A stretch of 64,000 nucleotides of DNA from Vitis vinifera (GCF_030704535.1 NC_081818.1:22360001-22424000), one strand, 5' to 3'. Counted from the stretch's first letter, positions 44,200 to 57,190 are shown. Translations and numbers: made by a program. The notes: generated by a model from the sequence alone, not told the origin.

Positions 44200-47011
44200 C
44201 CTACAAAGGCTCAAGGTAACTATAAAATCAACTTTGAATTATGATATAGGTAAGTATTATCGAGTGTATAAATGATAATGATGTTTAAAAGGCATAAAGT
44301 GCACAAAGGGAAAATTGAGTAAAAAAATGATAATAATAATTGAAATAGGAAATTTTTGAAGGAGTGCTCAATCTCCCTTTAATGGTCATAATTTTTTAAT
44401 TTTTTATTTGGTGCAAATTTTAGCTAGTTTCAAATTTGTTCCTACTTTCAATTTCAACTTTGGTAAACCAAGTTTTCTAAATTGAGTCGAATTATATATA
44501 TATGTCTTATATTGTGTGTTTTCATATTTTATGTGCCTAAGCATTACATCATTATCCTTTGTGCTTAACTCAAAGCTCAAAAGATTTCATCTTTGTTCGC
44601 AAGGTTGTGGTAGTAGGATAACATCCCCTTAAGGATTTAAGGACTCTACTAAAAAGTACAAAGCTATTGCATTGTGGATATGAGGAAAAGTATAGGTATT
44701 AATAGTGTAAATCTCAAAAAAAATAGTGACTAACAAGTAAATAAGTAATTATTTTCCATATTCACTAGATTTAGCTCTATAATTTCTTAGCCCCCTGGCT
44801 TTTAGACCTACAATGTCTCTGAGAGCCCTTGTGAATGATTTTCCATATAAACCACTTGTCAATTAGTGCAATTGAAATTTTCAGGATTAACTCATAATTA
44901 ATATTCTAATCAAAGAATTGGAAAAAATTTAAAGTTGAACATTTGAGCTAATATTTAAGAAATACCTATTTCCCCAAACTAGGCCGTTCCATGACATAAG
45001 ATCTCAAATTTTCAATCTATATTAATGTCTATTTAAACAATTCAAACGAGTAAACATGTGTCTCTTTCATATTACCTAGGGTGTTCCTTGGCTTAAAATA
45101 AGCACAATTTATAATTAACTCTTGGATAAAAAAATTTCACTAATTTAGGTCTCATTTGGATACAATTTTTGTTGTTCGTTTTTTAAATTAAAAAATAGCA
45201 ATAACTTGTATATAATAATTAATAGAAATTCTTCCACAAAATAAAATATATATATATCATATGTTCTTAAAAATCACTTTTAAAAATTTTAAAATTAGAG
45301 TGAAAATTTCTTAACACCTAATTTTTTTTTAAAAAAAATTAAAAACCCATTACCTTTTTAACATAAGTCTTCTGTGAGTTATCATATTTGATATAGAAAT
45401 TATTGTTTATTTTCAAAAATAGAACATAAGTGTATTAAAACAAACACTTAACGTGCAATTATCTGATTTTGATGGTCGAATTCTATCATCATTTTTGGTC
45501 CATCACCTCAGTTTTGTTTCTTTTGCACTATATTTTCTTAGATGATATAGTCTACTCACTTCATTGATATCTATTTTAATTTCAGGATCTTATGATTTGC
45601 TATTATGTTTGTTAATTTTCTTATCCATTTGAAGGCTTTTAATGTTGAGATCCCGTTAATCCAACGTGTTCACTGTTACCTGCCAAACTCTGTACCTTTC
45701 CCTGTAGGAAATTTTCGTGAATGAATCAATGGGATCCATATAAACGCCTTGCTAAAAATATGTATGCTTCTGAGGTAGAAAAATGGGTTTGTGACAATTC
45801 TCTCTATCAACAGTGTTCTGGAAATGAAAGAAGTGAAAATCTGTAAAAGCAGCTTTTGGGCAAAATACTAGCGATCAACTGCATATATATAAAACGTAGG
45901 AATAATTCTTCGAGGGTTGTGCCTTTTTACTACTCCATTTTGCTGACGTTTGATCTCTAATAGCATTAATTCTTGGAGGATCCTGCCTATTTGTTTTCGT
46001 AGGATGCTGGAGTCTAATGAAATTCTCCAGTTGTTTGGGTTCGAGGATAATTCTATCTCGTTGCCTTTTGGCTAGGCCGCTAGGAACCTGTGTCTTGGTC
46101 ACAACCAAGGTACCATTTAGAACTGGGCCCATTGCACTGGAATAATTTTCTGGACAACACTAATTTTGAACTTCAGTAGGATTTAAACTTGCCTTGTAAC
46201 GATTACTCAAGTTCTTCAAGATGGTTGATTGAGGAATTTACACCTTTTTTCTTGTCCTTGTAATATAAAAGACAATATTTAAACTCAATCTCCAATGGGT
46301 GCCTTCCTCCTTTTTGATACTCATAATGGAAGGGTACGCCAATCTTCAGCCCTTATAATATTATTCACATCTTGGTATTCATGCATGTATCAGTTTCTTT
46401 TGGAGAATCACAAATCATACAAAATAATTATAGAAACCGATCATCTAAACAATATATACATCAGAATCTCATGTTAAATTTATAGGATAATAATATTGGA
46501 AGACATATTTGAATCCATTAAGATTATGTACTTGAGTTTTATCTTCCACATCTGAAATGAGTATTATAGCCTCAAAATCACTCACTGATGGGACGTGAAT
46601 AATAAATAATTTTTCTATCTTCTCACGATTAGACTGAGGACCATAACCTTATTTATATCTCTTATTATTTTATTTTATTTATTGGTTCATCATTAATAAA
46701 TAAAATAAAATTAGTCTCTATACATTGCAAATTAACCCATACAGTCTATATATATAGAGATGCTTTAAAAACCCATCATTAACTTAATTGATTATATTTA
46801 ATTAAGTTCAAAAATAAAATAGCTTAATGTACAATGTGTTAATATGTAGGTCCATAATTACCAAAATATCCAACAATTTCATTGGCAGCTTGCATTTACT
46901 TTCTCAATGACAAGATGAAGATCATTGCTAGAGCTTCCATTGTTGAGTCAATTTGTACCTTGGACAAAAAATTATAAGCTTCCAATATCATTGAGTGAGT
47001 TTGTAGCTCGG

Positions 47012-47061
<50 letters not shown>

Positions 47062-47600
47062 GCTAGCCGATAATAATTGCAAAACCTATTTCCTCAAATG
47101 ATTTTTCATTTCTCTTCTTAGAGAAGTGTCCCACATTGCAGATTCGAAGCTCTCACAGTTGGCTAGGTATTTGGTTCTTAACTTCTTAATTCCTGTGGTT
47201 CTGTCCTTACCAAAGCCTTACTAGAACTCTTGAATCCCTAACATTGTCCACTCACTGCCTATGTCTTCTTATTTCTTTGAGGCTGTAATGTTTTCCAGTG
47301 AACACAAAGAGCTTTTCTTTTTCCCATTCAATATATATCAAAGGGAGAGGCAGATCCACCTTGCTTTGTTTTCTAATGTTGGGTGGATAGAAATGTTAAC
47401 ATTAAAGGCTGTTTTCCACATTAAACATGGAACTTGAGTTTGAATTGATAAGACTAGATTGCAGCAGTGGAGCCTATGATGCCTCCAAGTTAAGGGGCCA
47501 TGCAAACCCCTTCAGCAATCTAAATTTAAAGCACCGTGGTCTGTGTCATACCTCTTGGCAGAATTAGTTAGCTGTATATGTGAATGGGGCCATGCATGCC
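44200..47600. other. Intergenic stretch, no gene recognised
   Basis: AT-rich sequence with a (TA)n tract at about 47018-47058. A minus-strand frame of 85 codons at 45875-46132 has no family signature. Nothing else supports a gene. Confidence 0.6.
47018..47058. repeat. (TA)n microsatellite
   Basis: About 20 uninterrupted TA units. Confidence 0.97.
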
Positions 47601-47905
47601 ATCATGCATCTTCAAAATCCTACCATAATTTGAAGTCTTTGCATTGGAAAATCATCTGATTCCACATTCTTTTTTCATTAAAATTTTCAACTAGAGGAAA
47701 ACCATTTGGTAAATTTTTAAATGCTTGTTGAGTCTTCCACCTTGCGGTTTCTAAACTTTTGTTTACTTGTTCATATTTTTTAGAGTCCTCTGGGAAGGAA
47801 ATCGAAGCAATGTAGAGTGTCCGCCTTCTCTTAACCTTTTTGTTTGAATTCATTGGAAAAGACATCAAAAGTTTGTTTACAAAATAAATAGAAATATAGG
47901 ACTGC

Positions 47906-48875
47906 TCAACTCTGATATCCACATCTCTGGTATTTGTCAAAAGCTCGGGTACTTCTGAAAGCACAGCAGCCGACCATGAAGTTGATGACGAGGAAGGCGA
48001 TTAGGCAGCAAGCAACAATGCTTAGCCTCCACCAGTCCTCCTGTATCCTCGAAAGGACCCCTGCTTTGCACGACTCACAATCATAGCAGAGTGTATTCGG
48101 TTCACTACTCCACATAATGCAATCATGGTCTCGAGAAGCTAAGCCCGAGCTTGGGACTGTCCAAACGGTGCCATTCTTCAACTTATAACCACAGTGAGCA
48201 GGGGGCTTACAGCAACCATTCTGTAAGAAGAACAATTCTTTGTTACATGAAATCCTACAATGTTGATAATGTGCTAATTATTATCAGAATTTCATTAGCA
48301 TAATATATTGAGTGCTTGCTTTCTTTCCATATCAGTTGAATGTGAACTATTTAGGACATGTTTTAAGAAAACTTCTAAAAACAGTCTTAGGGACATACCT
48401 TAATGGGACGATATAACCCACGCGCCGGTGGGGAGATTTCTGGGCTTGAGCAAATTTTAGTCTCGCTAAGACAGGCCTTGATACCGAGCCAGTTCTGCCT
48501 GTCAACCACATTCATCTGCAACCAGTCTGAAAACTGTTGGAGCCGTGGACTTTCGCCAGACACACCCTTTCTCATACCACTATGGACCTCAACAACTGCC
48601 AATACCGTGAAGCACAAGAGCACAAATATCAATAAGAACATCAACCATTGATAAAACCAGAGCATGAAGGTGACGCGATAGCATGAACCAATCATCCCCA
48701 GGATTGACACAACAAAAAGGACAATTCCAATCACAAAAAGGGGTTGCAGCAGGTAATGACTACAACTTGTATGGCTAGAAAAATGTGTAATCATGACTGA
48801 ACCGATGAGAGGGAGTGATACTAAGAATGTCAGAAAATTGGAGCATGCGAGCAAGCAGCGACTGGCTCCAGACAT
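47906..48875 (-). CDS. Tetraspanin-8-like protein (copy 1), two exons
   Basis: Exon 1 is 48875-48399 (159 codons) and exon 2 is 48220-47906, with a 178-bp intron (donor AAG|GTATGT, acceptor TTACAG|AATGG, phase 0), giving 263 residues. Three membrane segments lie in exon 1 (FLTFLVSLPLIGSVMI; PLFVIGIVLFVVSILGMIGSC; WLMFLLIFVLLCFTVLAVV) and a fourth near the C-terminus (LSIVACCLIAFLVINFMVG). The large extracellular loop carries the plant tetraspanin signature NGCCKPPAHCGY and CYDCESCKAG. Plant tetraspanins organise plasma-membrane microdomains and extracellular vesicles; the TET8 type marks exosome-like vesicles. Nothing is broken, so the gene should be functional. It lies on the same strand as copy 2 and opposite to copy 3. 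Confidence 0.93.
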
Positions 48876-49061
48876 TTATCTTATCAGATTGAACACCAGT
48901 GGATAAAATAGAAATAATCAATGGAATTGAAAGGGGAGATGCAGCAATGGTTGAAGAACGAGAGCAAGTTGATGGTGTTTGGCGTTTGAGATGCACACAA
49001 GGGTGAAAAAGGTTAAATAGAGAAGCTGAGGAGGAATGCTTTTATGGCTGTGTTCTGCTGG

Positions 49062-49070
49062 CTTATAAAG
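49062..49070 (-). promoter_or_regulatory. TATA box candidate of tetraspanin copy 1
   Basis: CTTTATAAG on the minus strand lies about 190 bases before the ATG at 48875. Confidence 0.45.
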
Positions 49071-49639
49071 GAGTGAATTGTCGTTGCGTTGGTGCATGGT
49101 TAGTTTTAGAACTGCTGATGCAGTTTGATGAGTTGTTTTCTTTTTTTTTTTAGTTGGATTTTTCTACCGTACCCGTGGAGGGAACGGTAGTGAGTTGTTT
49201 TTGTTGTCCTTTCCCCTCCACCCTCCACCCTCCACCTCGGCACCTCCCTCGGGTTGTTTTTCTTTTTCTTTTTTTAATAAAATTTTAATTATTATTATTT
49301 ACTAATCAATCTTTTTCTCCTAGAAGTGAAATATTAAAGCCAATATTCATCACATAAAAGAAAGCTCCATTACGAATAAAACATAAAAGCATAATTAATG
49401 TTAAAGCAAATAAGGGAGCCCAAAATCAGAAGCTAATAAAACTTAATTAGTAGGCCTAAGTAAATGGGCCTCACAATCAAGCATTAACCCTAAGGCTTAA
49501 CTCCCTTTCCTTCTCTTCCTCCCACACAGACCCAATATGTCTGCTGTATACCCTAAAGATCTCGGTTCCAAGGGAGATACTTTGAAATAAGAACCTAGGT
49601 TATCTTTTATACATGAGGATGGCAAAATGGGAAAGGTCA

Positions 49640-50760
49640 GTGGTGGTCTATGGTGGCAACGATGATTGGTGGAGAAGAGCGGTAGTGCTTCTGGATTTCG
49701 ACAAAGCCATGCTTGGGTGGTGGCGGCATCATTGATTTGCTGAAGATTAATAGCGACAACAGCCATTGGTGGAGAAGGACGATGGCTTGGTTAGCAAAAA
49801 TATTGTTGATTAGCTGCAAGGGTGGAGGCCGGGTTCGGCCATGATGGTTTCCCCCTTGCTCCAGGTTAGTGTTGGGTTCGTTGATTCTCCCTCTCGACAG
49901 TAACCTTTCTTCAATTCTGCTTAATTTGGAAGTCATTGCAAGCATTTTTCATAATTTGGCAAACCTTGCATTACTTAATCCTTTTGTGAACAAATCTACT
50001 ACTTGGTTATTTGTCTTTTAGTACCTGTAATGATCTCTCCTTAAAAGGAGTATCTCTCTAATAAAATGATAGTGCACTTGGATACGTTTTGTTCTTGCAT
50101 GGAAGCTAGATTGGATTTTTAGCTAAACATATTGGTGATTTGTTGTCACATTGCAATGTTACTGCATAGTCTACTAGTGTTGATTCATGGCCATATTTTT
50201 CAAATCTTTGCTTTCCTCAACACATGGTTTAGCATTAGCTTCTATAAGTATGAAAATTATCTTTGCACTCTTGCATCTCATACTTTTGCAGTAGATCATT
50301 TGCATACTTCAGTTGATATAAGAATAAACCTTCATCCTTTGTGGTCTATTTGGAGTCCTATAAAGTGATTTAGGTCCCGAAGTTATCTCATCTGAAACTT
50401 AACTAATAGGTTTTCTTTCATCACTTGTATCTTCTTTTTATAACCCATATGATGATCAAGTCATCTACATAAACTAGCCTTATCGCTAGTTTTCCTCCCT
50501 GAGCTTTTACAATCAAACAAGCTCGAACATGTAGGAGCAAGTGAATAGTAACATTGAACTAGAAACTGTAGTCCACAAAGTTTTTCTTTAACTTGCAAAC
50601 ATAGCTTGGTTGAGCTTTGTTTTCAAAGTTTTTAGTTGCTCTATTTAGATATCCATGTAGGAAGGCACTCTTGGCATCCATTTGCCGCAACTTCCATGAC
50701 TTACCAGTTATAAATGCAATTAAGTTATGTCGTATAACTCCAGACCCTCGAGGCAATATT
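49640..50760 (-). mobile_element. Degenerate Ty1/Copia pol remnant (RT to RNase H end), minus
   Basis: Minus-strand blocks in order are WKLRQMDAKSAFLHGYLN and QPSYVCKLKK (RT, 50559-50756), a YVDDLII block near 50470 with the family's following region, then scattered RNase H words ending in a VDLFTKGL-like block near 49980. Stops and frameshifts are frequent and the ALYGLKQ motif is lost. The end at 49640-49950 may be its 3' flank. It lies between tetraspanin copies 1 and 2. Confidence 0.8.
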
Positions 50761-51004
50761 TTATTCTAATCTCTCATTTTTTTTATAATTATGATTGCTC
50801 AATTTTGTGAGCTCGTTCATGACAGCAGCCATCATGACTCTCCTTTACTAGAAAACTCCTCGATCAATGAATTTTATGGTTCTAAACTGTACTATATCAT
50901 GATACATCTCTGTGGAACACTTTCATGATTCTCACTTCTTGGCCACCAAAGACTTTCAGTTCCACTCTTGATAACTTCAACTCAGTCTTCTAGATCACAA
51001 GCCG

Positions 51005-52210
51005 GTGCATCATCTCCATCCATCAGCTCAATCAATGCAGATATTGAATCATGCTCCCCCAATCAAACTTGATAATAATAACTACATTTGGAGAACACGG
51101 ATGGAAAATGTGGTGTTTGCTAATGGTTTTGAAGATCATATTGAAGGGTTGAAGGTCTATCCTCCAAAAGTAACAAGTTCTGGTGAAACAAATCTTAGAT
51201 TTTATTTTGTGGCGATGGTCTGATCATATGATCCTAAGTTGGACTACTCTTCACTCACTTCCGAAATCATGGACAAATAATCGGCTACCAAACTTCTCAT
51301 GGAGCATGGTATGCTTTAGAAAAGATTTTCTCGGCTTCATCAAAGGCCGGGTAATGCAGCTACCACTAGAGTTTCAGACCACAAGAAAAGGGTCTCTCCC
51401 AATGATGGAATATATCCTCAAACAAAAGAACTTAGCTGATAGTTTAGCTGCCATTAGAGAACCCATAACTGACATGGATCAAATTATCCAACTTCTTGGA
51501 TGTCTTGGAGCAGACTACAACGCCATAGTTGCCTCACAGCTCTTGAAGATGAGGTCTCTCTTCACTCAGTTCATAGCATTTTGCTTACGTACTCATGAAT
51601 AACGCCTGAGCTTCCAAAATTCAGTGGCAGAAGATAATATTATCTCAGCAAATCTTGCTACTCCACGGCATCGGAATTACAACAATAAGAAACATTACAA
51701 CCAAAATACTTCTATTCACAACAGAAATAACTTGGGCTTCAATCCAGGTAGAGGCTCAAATGGTGGCCGGAATCAAGGATCTCATGACAACCAACCACAG
51801 TGCCATGCAACTCTGTGAAAAGTTTGGGCACACGGTTGTTAGTTGCTATCACAGATTTGACATTAATTTCCAAGGATACAATCCAAAATCAGACTCTACT
51901 CAAGTTAATAAATCCAACCACAACAATCAGATGCAAGCTATGTTGGCATCTCCTTCCACCATAAACTATGAAGCATGGTTCTTTGACACCGGAGCTACAC
52001 ATCATCTTTCTCAAGATGTTGATCCTCTTTCAGATGTTCAACCATACAAGGGTAATGAGAAGGTGATTGTTGGGAATGGTATGCAAATTCCTATTCTTCA
52101 TACTGGTGCAAAATTTTTTCCCTCTCCCCTCAAAAGTCTTTCAGTTAAAAAGAGTCTTTCATGTCCCTAATCTTACCACTAATCTCATTAGTGTTTCAAA
52201 ATTTTGCACT
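51005..52210 (+). mobile_element. Degenerate Ty1/Copia gag-protease remnant, plus
   Basis: Plus-strand blocks read as a Copia gag: IKLDNNNYIWRTRMENVVF, then FANGFEDHIEGLKV at 51005-51223, VMQLPLEFQTTRKGSLPMME and IIQLLGCLGADYNAIVASQL at 51183-51602, a zinc-knuckle relic near 51810 (CEKFGHTVVSCYH; the first Cys pair is disturbed), and a protease with FFDTGATHHLSQD near 51985. Homology ends at about 52210, before integrase. At least three frame changes are needed. It is oriented opposite to the remnant at 49640-50760, so the two come from different insertions or an inversion. Confidence 0.88.
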
Positions 52211-52239
52211 AACAACAATACATTCTTTGAATTTTGATG

Positions 52240-52570
52240 GACAGCAGCAGATACCTTAAGCTGCAAGCAGCCAACTGTAGCTTCAAGCATCATAACCGAA
52301 GTTTGTTAAACAGCTGAAGATATCAAAGAACTGTTAAAGAGTTAGGAGGTTAGTTGCAGTGATCAGTTAGATAGTTCTAGTTACAATCAGTTAGATAGGT
52401 CAAGTATAAAAGCAAAAATGTAAAGAACAAGTTATATATGATCCTTCAAAGACGGTTCCTTTTTTTGTTTTCATGGAGGTTGTGGAGTACAATGAATTCA
52501 GCTGAAGGGGGGCATGCATTTTAGGTTTTCTCTAGAGCTAATTTCCTCTTGCGTATATACCAGGATAGAC
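52240..52570 (+). repeat. Possible 3' LTR remnant of the Copia gag fragment
   Basis: Directly after the protease relic come repeats of CAGTTAGATAG, then AGTATAAAAGCAAAAATG (a TATA-like box at about 52400). Copia LTRs often show this composition. No second LTR is available for comparison, so this is tentative. Confidence 0.35.
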
Positions 52571-53147
52571 AAAATGATGCATGTTGTCCACAAAGAGGGC
52601 TTTTTAGACAGGTTTAAGTCCTTTTTAGTCCATGGCTTTTGGGAATATTTGTCCCTATCTAAACAAAACAGATATTCAAAAGATTAATTTCTCAGAAATG
52701 TAAGGAGCAAAATAAGGACCAGAAATGACGGAAAACTAACCAGTGGTTTGGATCCGAGGTGTGACGATCCACTCCTAACCATGTAAATATTATCCGCTTT
52801 GGGTGCAAAAGGGTTCTCACAGTTTTAAAAGGTGTCTATAGGATTAAGAGGAGTTTATACTTATATGGCGTCAAAAACTTTTCCCCCTATCTGATATGAG
52901 ATGTTACAAACAACCCCTCATACAAAAACAATGTCCTCGTTTTATCCTATAAAATTGCAGAATCAAATAGACAAACAACCTTACGGCAATATTGCTACTT
53001 AGCTTTAGTCTATCCAAACGTTTCTTCTCTTAATCGCATCAATCTGACAGTAAAATTTCATCTTTATAGGATGTACAGCTAGTAGGAAAATTTCATTAGA
53101 CGAAGGTGAAGATCATAGGTAGCTGGAGGTTCCATTCTTGGTTAATT

Positions 53148-53275
53148 AAGTTTGTAACTCGGTCAAGACATTGTTATTTAGCTGATAAAAATTGTGGACA
53201 ATACAGTAATGAAGTTTGTAACTCAGCCAAGAAAGTTATCCCGCTGATAAAAACTGTGGACAAAATGCAAGAATC
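53148..53275. repeat. 64-bp tandem duplication 3' of tetraspanin copy 2
   Basis: AAGTTTGTAACTC begins at 53148 and 53212, followed in both by related GTCAAGA / GCCAAGA, GCTGATAAAAA and TGTGGACAA words. Confidence 0.7.
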
Positions 53276-53320
53276 CATTACAAATCAGCTAGATTAAAAA
53301 AAATGGATTAGTAAGGTATC

Positions 53321-54450
53321 TCAATTGGAGTTTCCATGTTTCTGGTACTGATCAACACCTCGGCTACCTCTGAATGCACAGCAACCAATCACGAAGTTGA
53401 TGACTAGGAAGGCAATGAGGCAGCTAAAGAAAGCGCTTAGCTTCCTCCAGTTATTCTTTATCCTGGCGAGAAACCCTGCCTTGCATGAATCACAATCGTA
53501 GCACATTATGCGCGGATCATTACTCCATGTAACACAATCGTGATCTTTAGAACGTAGGCCTGATTTTGGGACTGTCCAAGTGGTACCATTCTTTAACTCA
53601 TAACCACAATAAGCAGGTGGCTTGCAGCAACCTTTCTGTTCCAAAAATAAAAATTTAATTATTTCATGAAAAAAAATATTGTAGTCGATTAAGCTGTGTA
53701 CAAGACCTTTAGAATGAAGCTAGTATATGCACAGAATCAGATTCATGAGATTGATATATACCCTTCAAACACATTAGAAAGTGGTAGGAAAGATGAGTTC
53801 TATGTTTTGCATAGCTTCATTCTGGAAATGAGGTGATTGTTTGGCCTTCCTAACATTTGAAAAGAGAACACTTCACGTAATATGTATTGAAGCTCCTTTT
53901 CAAGACTGTATGCAATTAATAATTTGCAGATGAAAGAGCACAGGATGAACTGATCAACTCTAATATATATTTCCTTATGTGCATAAGAGAGAGATACCAC
54001 TGCCCCAGGCTGTTTTTCGCCCTCACAAAATAAAGTCTCAGAAAGACAGCTTCTAATGGCATTCCAGTCCTCTTTATCAACAACGTTAAGCTGCAACCAA
54101 TCCGAGAACTGACGGAGATGAATAGTTTCGGCTGGTTCACCTTTATAGCTGCTTTTATGCACTCCCATGGACGCCAACATGGTGAAGCACAAAAGGAAAA
54201 TTATGCATAAGAACAGCACCCATTCATATAACCAGAGCATAAATGTGACGCGACAGCATGAACCAATCATCCCCATGAGCGACACAACGAGAAGGAGGAT
54301 ACCTATGACCGTGATCGGTCCTTGGATGTAGCTGATGCACTTTGAATGCCCAGCACTATTTATAATCAACGCAAGAAAAAGGATAGGAAGAGAGGTTAAG
54401 AATGTCAAAGAGTTAGTGAAGCAAAGTAACCCACGACAGGCTCCAGACAT
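53321..54450 (-). CDS. Tetraspanin-8-like protein (copy 2), two exons
   Basis: Exon 1 starts at 54450 (MSGACRGLLCFTNSLTFL) and exon 2 is 53635-53321 (acceptor AACAG|AAAGG), 104 codons long as in copy 1. The exon 1 end is less clear: the best-fitting donor is GTG|GTATCT at about 53998, which gives about 255 residues and a protein eight residues shorter than copy 1 just before GCCKPP. Exon 2 encodes KGCCKPPAYCGYELKNGT, CYDCDSCKAGFLARIKNNW and the fourth membrane segment FFSCLIAFLVINFVIGCC. Three membrane segments are in exon 1. Read without splicing, exon 1 stays open to 53800, but that tail has no family likeness. A (GA)n tract sits in the leader. Confidence 0.88.
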
Positions 54451-54504
54451 TTTCTATGATTTTGCGATTGCAGGACTCTGAGAGAAAGAGAAAGAGAGAC
54501 AGGG

Positions 54505-54506
<2 letters not shown>

Positions 54507-54541
<35 letters not shown>
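54507..54541. repeat. (GA)n microsatellite in the tetraspanin copy 2 leader
   Basis: Roughly 17 GA units lie 60-90 bases before the ATG at 54450. GA/CT tracts in leaders are frequent in plants and can bind GAGA-type factors; no such role can be shown here. Confidence 0.9.
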
Positions 54542-54546
<5 letters not shown>

Positions 54547-55679
54547 GATGGTGGGTTAGGTGTTTGAGGTGAATGCAATGGTGAAAAGGAATGAAAGGGT
54601 CTGCTTCTAAATCAAGAGGTTTGGAAGACGGGAGGCTTTGAATTATCACAGCTGTGCACCCTGGCAGGTCTAAAGAGTGGGTTGTTCTGTTATTTTTTCT
54701 TCCAAAAATCATATATGTTAAGATGGCTGTATTTGGAACAGATAACTAAATGCCTTTCTAATTTGTGGTCATCGGTGAGGGGAGGATCAGACTTAGGAAT
54801 TCTATTGGAGGAGTTTAAATGAATTAAGGGCTAATCTGATTTGAATAATTAATTTATTATTAATAATATTTCCCAATAAAAGGAAAGAAGAAACTCATAA
54901 CGTAATTGAAAGAGAATGTTTTTAAAAACTTTTTCACCATTCATACCTTAAAATATGTAATCATAATAACTTTTATAAAAAATTTAAAGACTCTTTTTGG
55001 AACTTACCTCAAAAAGATAATAATTTAAAAAAAAATGTTTAAAAATTTAAGATATTAAAAAAAAATTACTACTATATTTTTAAAGATATAAAATAAATCT
55101 ATACTTTTTTTTTTCTTTTTTAGAAAAGATATTATATTTTATATAGAAGTTATTATTATTTTTTAATTACAAAAACTAGAATAGCAACTTGGGCAAGTTG
55201 GTTAGGTTGATGACTAATTCAAGTATAATCTGAATTAAAAAACAATCAATCCAATCATAACACAACCAAATCTCAACCCAAGTAGCTCTCAAATTTATTT
55301 CAAAATTAATAAAAAAAATATTTTCTAAAATCATTAAAAATTATACGGGAAAACTAAAATCTCTAAAGAGAAAAGCAAAATTAAATTTGAAAATTAAGCA
55401 AAGCCTCATTTCATAAATTATTAATGGGCTTGAAAATGGGAAAAAATACCCAAAAGAAACTGAAATTGAATCAAATCAACCTTTAAAAACCATTTTGCAA
55501 CAGCATATTCATGAGATTAAGCAGCTTATTAAGCAAAAAAAAAAACAAGAGAAAAGAAGAAGGAGAACAACTATAGATCATGAATAATTAACTAATAGTC
55601 CAATGTATGGCCTCCAATATGCACACCTAATAAGCAAATAATCCAAGATACAATAAAAAAAATGTAAAAGAACAGACAA

Positions 55680-56474
55680 TGAGAAAGAGAAAATGAAATC
55701 AAACAAAGCTTACCTAGATTTCTCCTCACAAGTGCAAGCACTTAGCTTCTTGTATGTCAAACCTCTTCCCCAAGCAAGGTGATTCTTCAAGTATTCCAAA
55801 ACCCTCTTTATAAAATCAATTGGGCAAAGTCTCCTCCTCCTAAAATATATATATCCCCCCTAAAATTGAGCTCCCAAAGATCCCTTTGGGTAAAGGAGAG
55901 TGGAGATTTGGACATTTGTCTTTATTTCCTCCCAAGCTCAAAGTCTCTAAAAACTTCTTAATCTAATTCAGGGTTAAAGGTCACCCAAACATTTCCAAAA
56001 CACACTCATGAACCCCTCAAAGCTAACCTTAAAAATGGGGCTCGAAAAGAAGCTAAAACATGCCCAAAATAGGCAGAACCTAATCAACTAGTCAAGGGAA
56101 CCGATCAACTTGTTTCAACTGATTGACCGGTTGCCTCAACCGGTTAAACCAATTGAGCTCAACTGGTTTGACCCCAAAAAATGTCTCAAGTCACATGAAA
56201 GGGTCCTAAACATGCTCCAATGCGCCAGAACTTTGGGGAAACCTAGGATGCCACTAAAGTCATGCGACAGATCTAAAACCTCCCTCCAAAAGGTCTCTAA
56301 AAAGTGATCTAAGAGTCAATGCCAAGATTGAGTAACAGGCATACCACCAAGGAGCACGATGAATGGCTAAGCAAAAGGGGATCCTATGCGCGTACTACAC
56401 GAAAATGTAAGGCGAGGGGTAACAAGTATGATGAATAATATGTGCTATGGGGACAAAATGGACGGTCTATACTT
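55680..56474 (-). repeat. Diverged Tat-type LTR relic
   Basis: The end at 56444-56474, ATGTGCTATGGGGACAAAAT followed by GGACGGTCTATA, parallels the Tat LTR end at 20345-20376 (ATGTGCTAAAGGGACAAAAT, then TGAGGGTCTACA). Leftward, AAGCTTACCTAGATTTCTCC (about 55706) resembles the LTR's ACTTACCTTCTCTAGG. It would be oriented like the big element. The other end (TGTGGACCC) is not seen, so the copy is truncated. It includes a near-palindrome ACCGGTTG-CCT-CAACCGGT at about 56127-56146. Confidence 0.5.
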
Positions 56475-56919
56475 TATCAAGAATATTGTCATTACAAAAT
56501 GGAGATGGTGCATGACTTATGACAAGACGTGTTCTTAAATGTCTTGGTATTGATTCTAAAAACCTTGTAATAATATAACTATAATTAATTCATGTTTGGA
56601 CCTCAAGAAAGTTCAAAGTCCAAGCTTATGTTCCTTCATCTCATTTCCTACTTCTTAGCTTTTTAGGGGCAACCCATTGATGAGAATGAAAAAAAGATTA
56701 AGGTGATAAAGACTTATGGGCAAATAGCTTAGCTTAATGGCTATAATAACATGCAAAATGACAAGGCTAAAAAGAAATTAAGAAGTGTCCAAGAAGTTGA
56801 GTACCAAGAAAAGTAAGAAGAAAAACCAAGAAAATAGTAAAGGCAATGTCAAAGTAGGAAGGAGAATAAGAAGAGCTCCCTGAAATGGAAGAGGTTTTGG
56901 GGTTTAAGATGACTCAATG

Positions 56920-57190
56920 GCCTAAGAACCAACAAAAAGGAGAGCTTCAACCACCTACATGTTGGAATATCTTGATTAATCCACTTTGAGCACTAGATCA
57001 TGGGATGCATGCTACTAACATCCTAGGGGTACTAAACCTAAGCAAGGAAGTATTTTTTTTTTTACTCTTAAACATTAAATATAAGTGCTTAGAAAACAAT
57101 ACATGCAATTTAGATGTTCCTTGATCAATTCCAATTGATGAAGATGGTGATACAGTTCTTGAAACCTAGTGATCTTCCACCCAATCACTC
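56920..57190. repeat. Direct repeat, copy 1 of about 270 bp
   Basis: From TAAGAACCAACAAAAAGGAG to ACCTAGTGATCTTCCACCCA this stretch matches 58028-58309 at most positions, including CACTTTGAGCACTAGATCAT and TGATCAATTCCAATTGATGA. The copies are about 840 bp apart in the same orientation and flank sequence with no recognisable gene. Confidence 0.85.

Noticed and set aside
45875..46132. 85-codon minus-strand frame as a small gene
   Set aside because: It has no similarity I recognise, no leader or splice signals and lies in AT-rich intergenic DNA.
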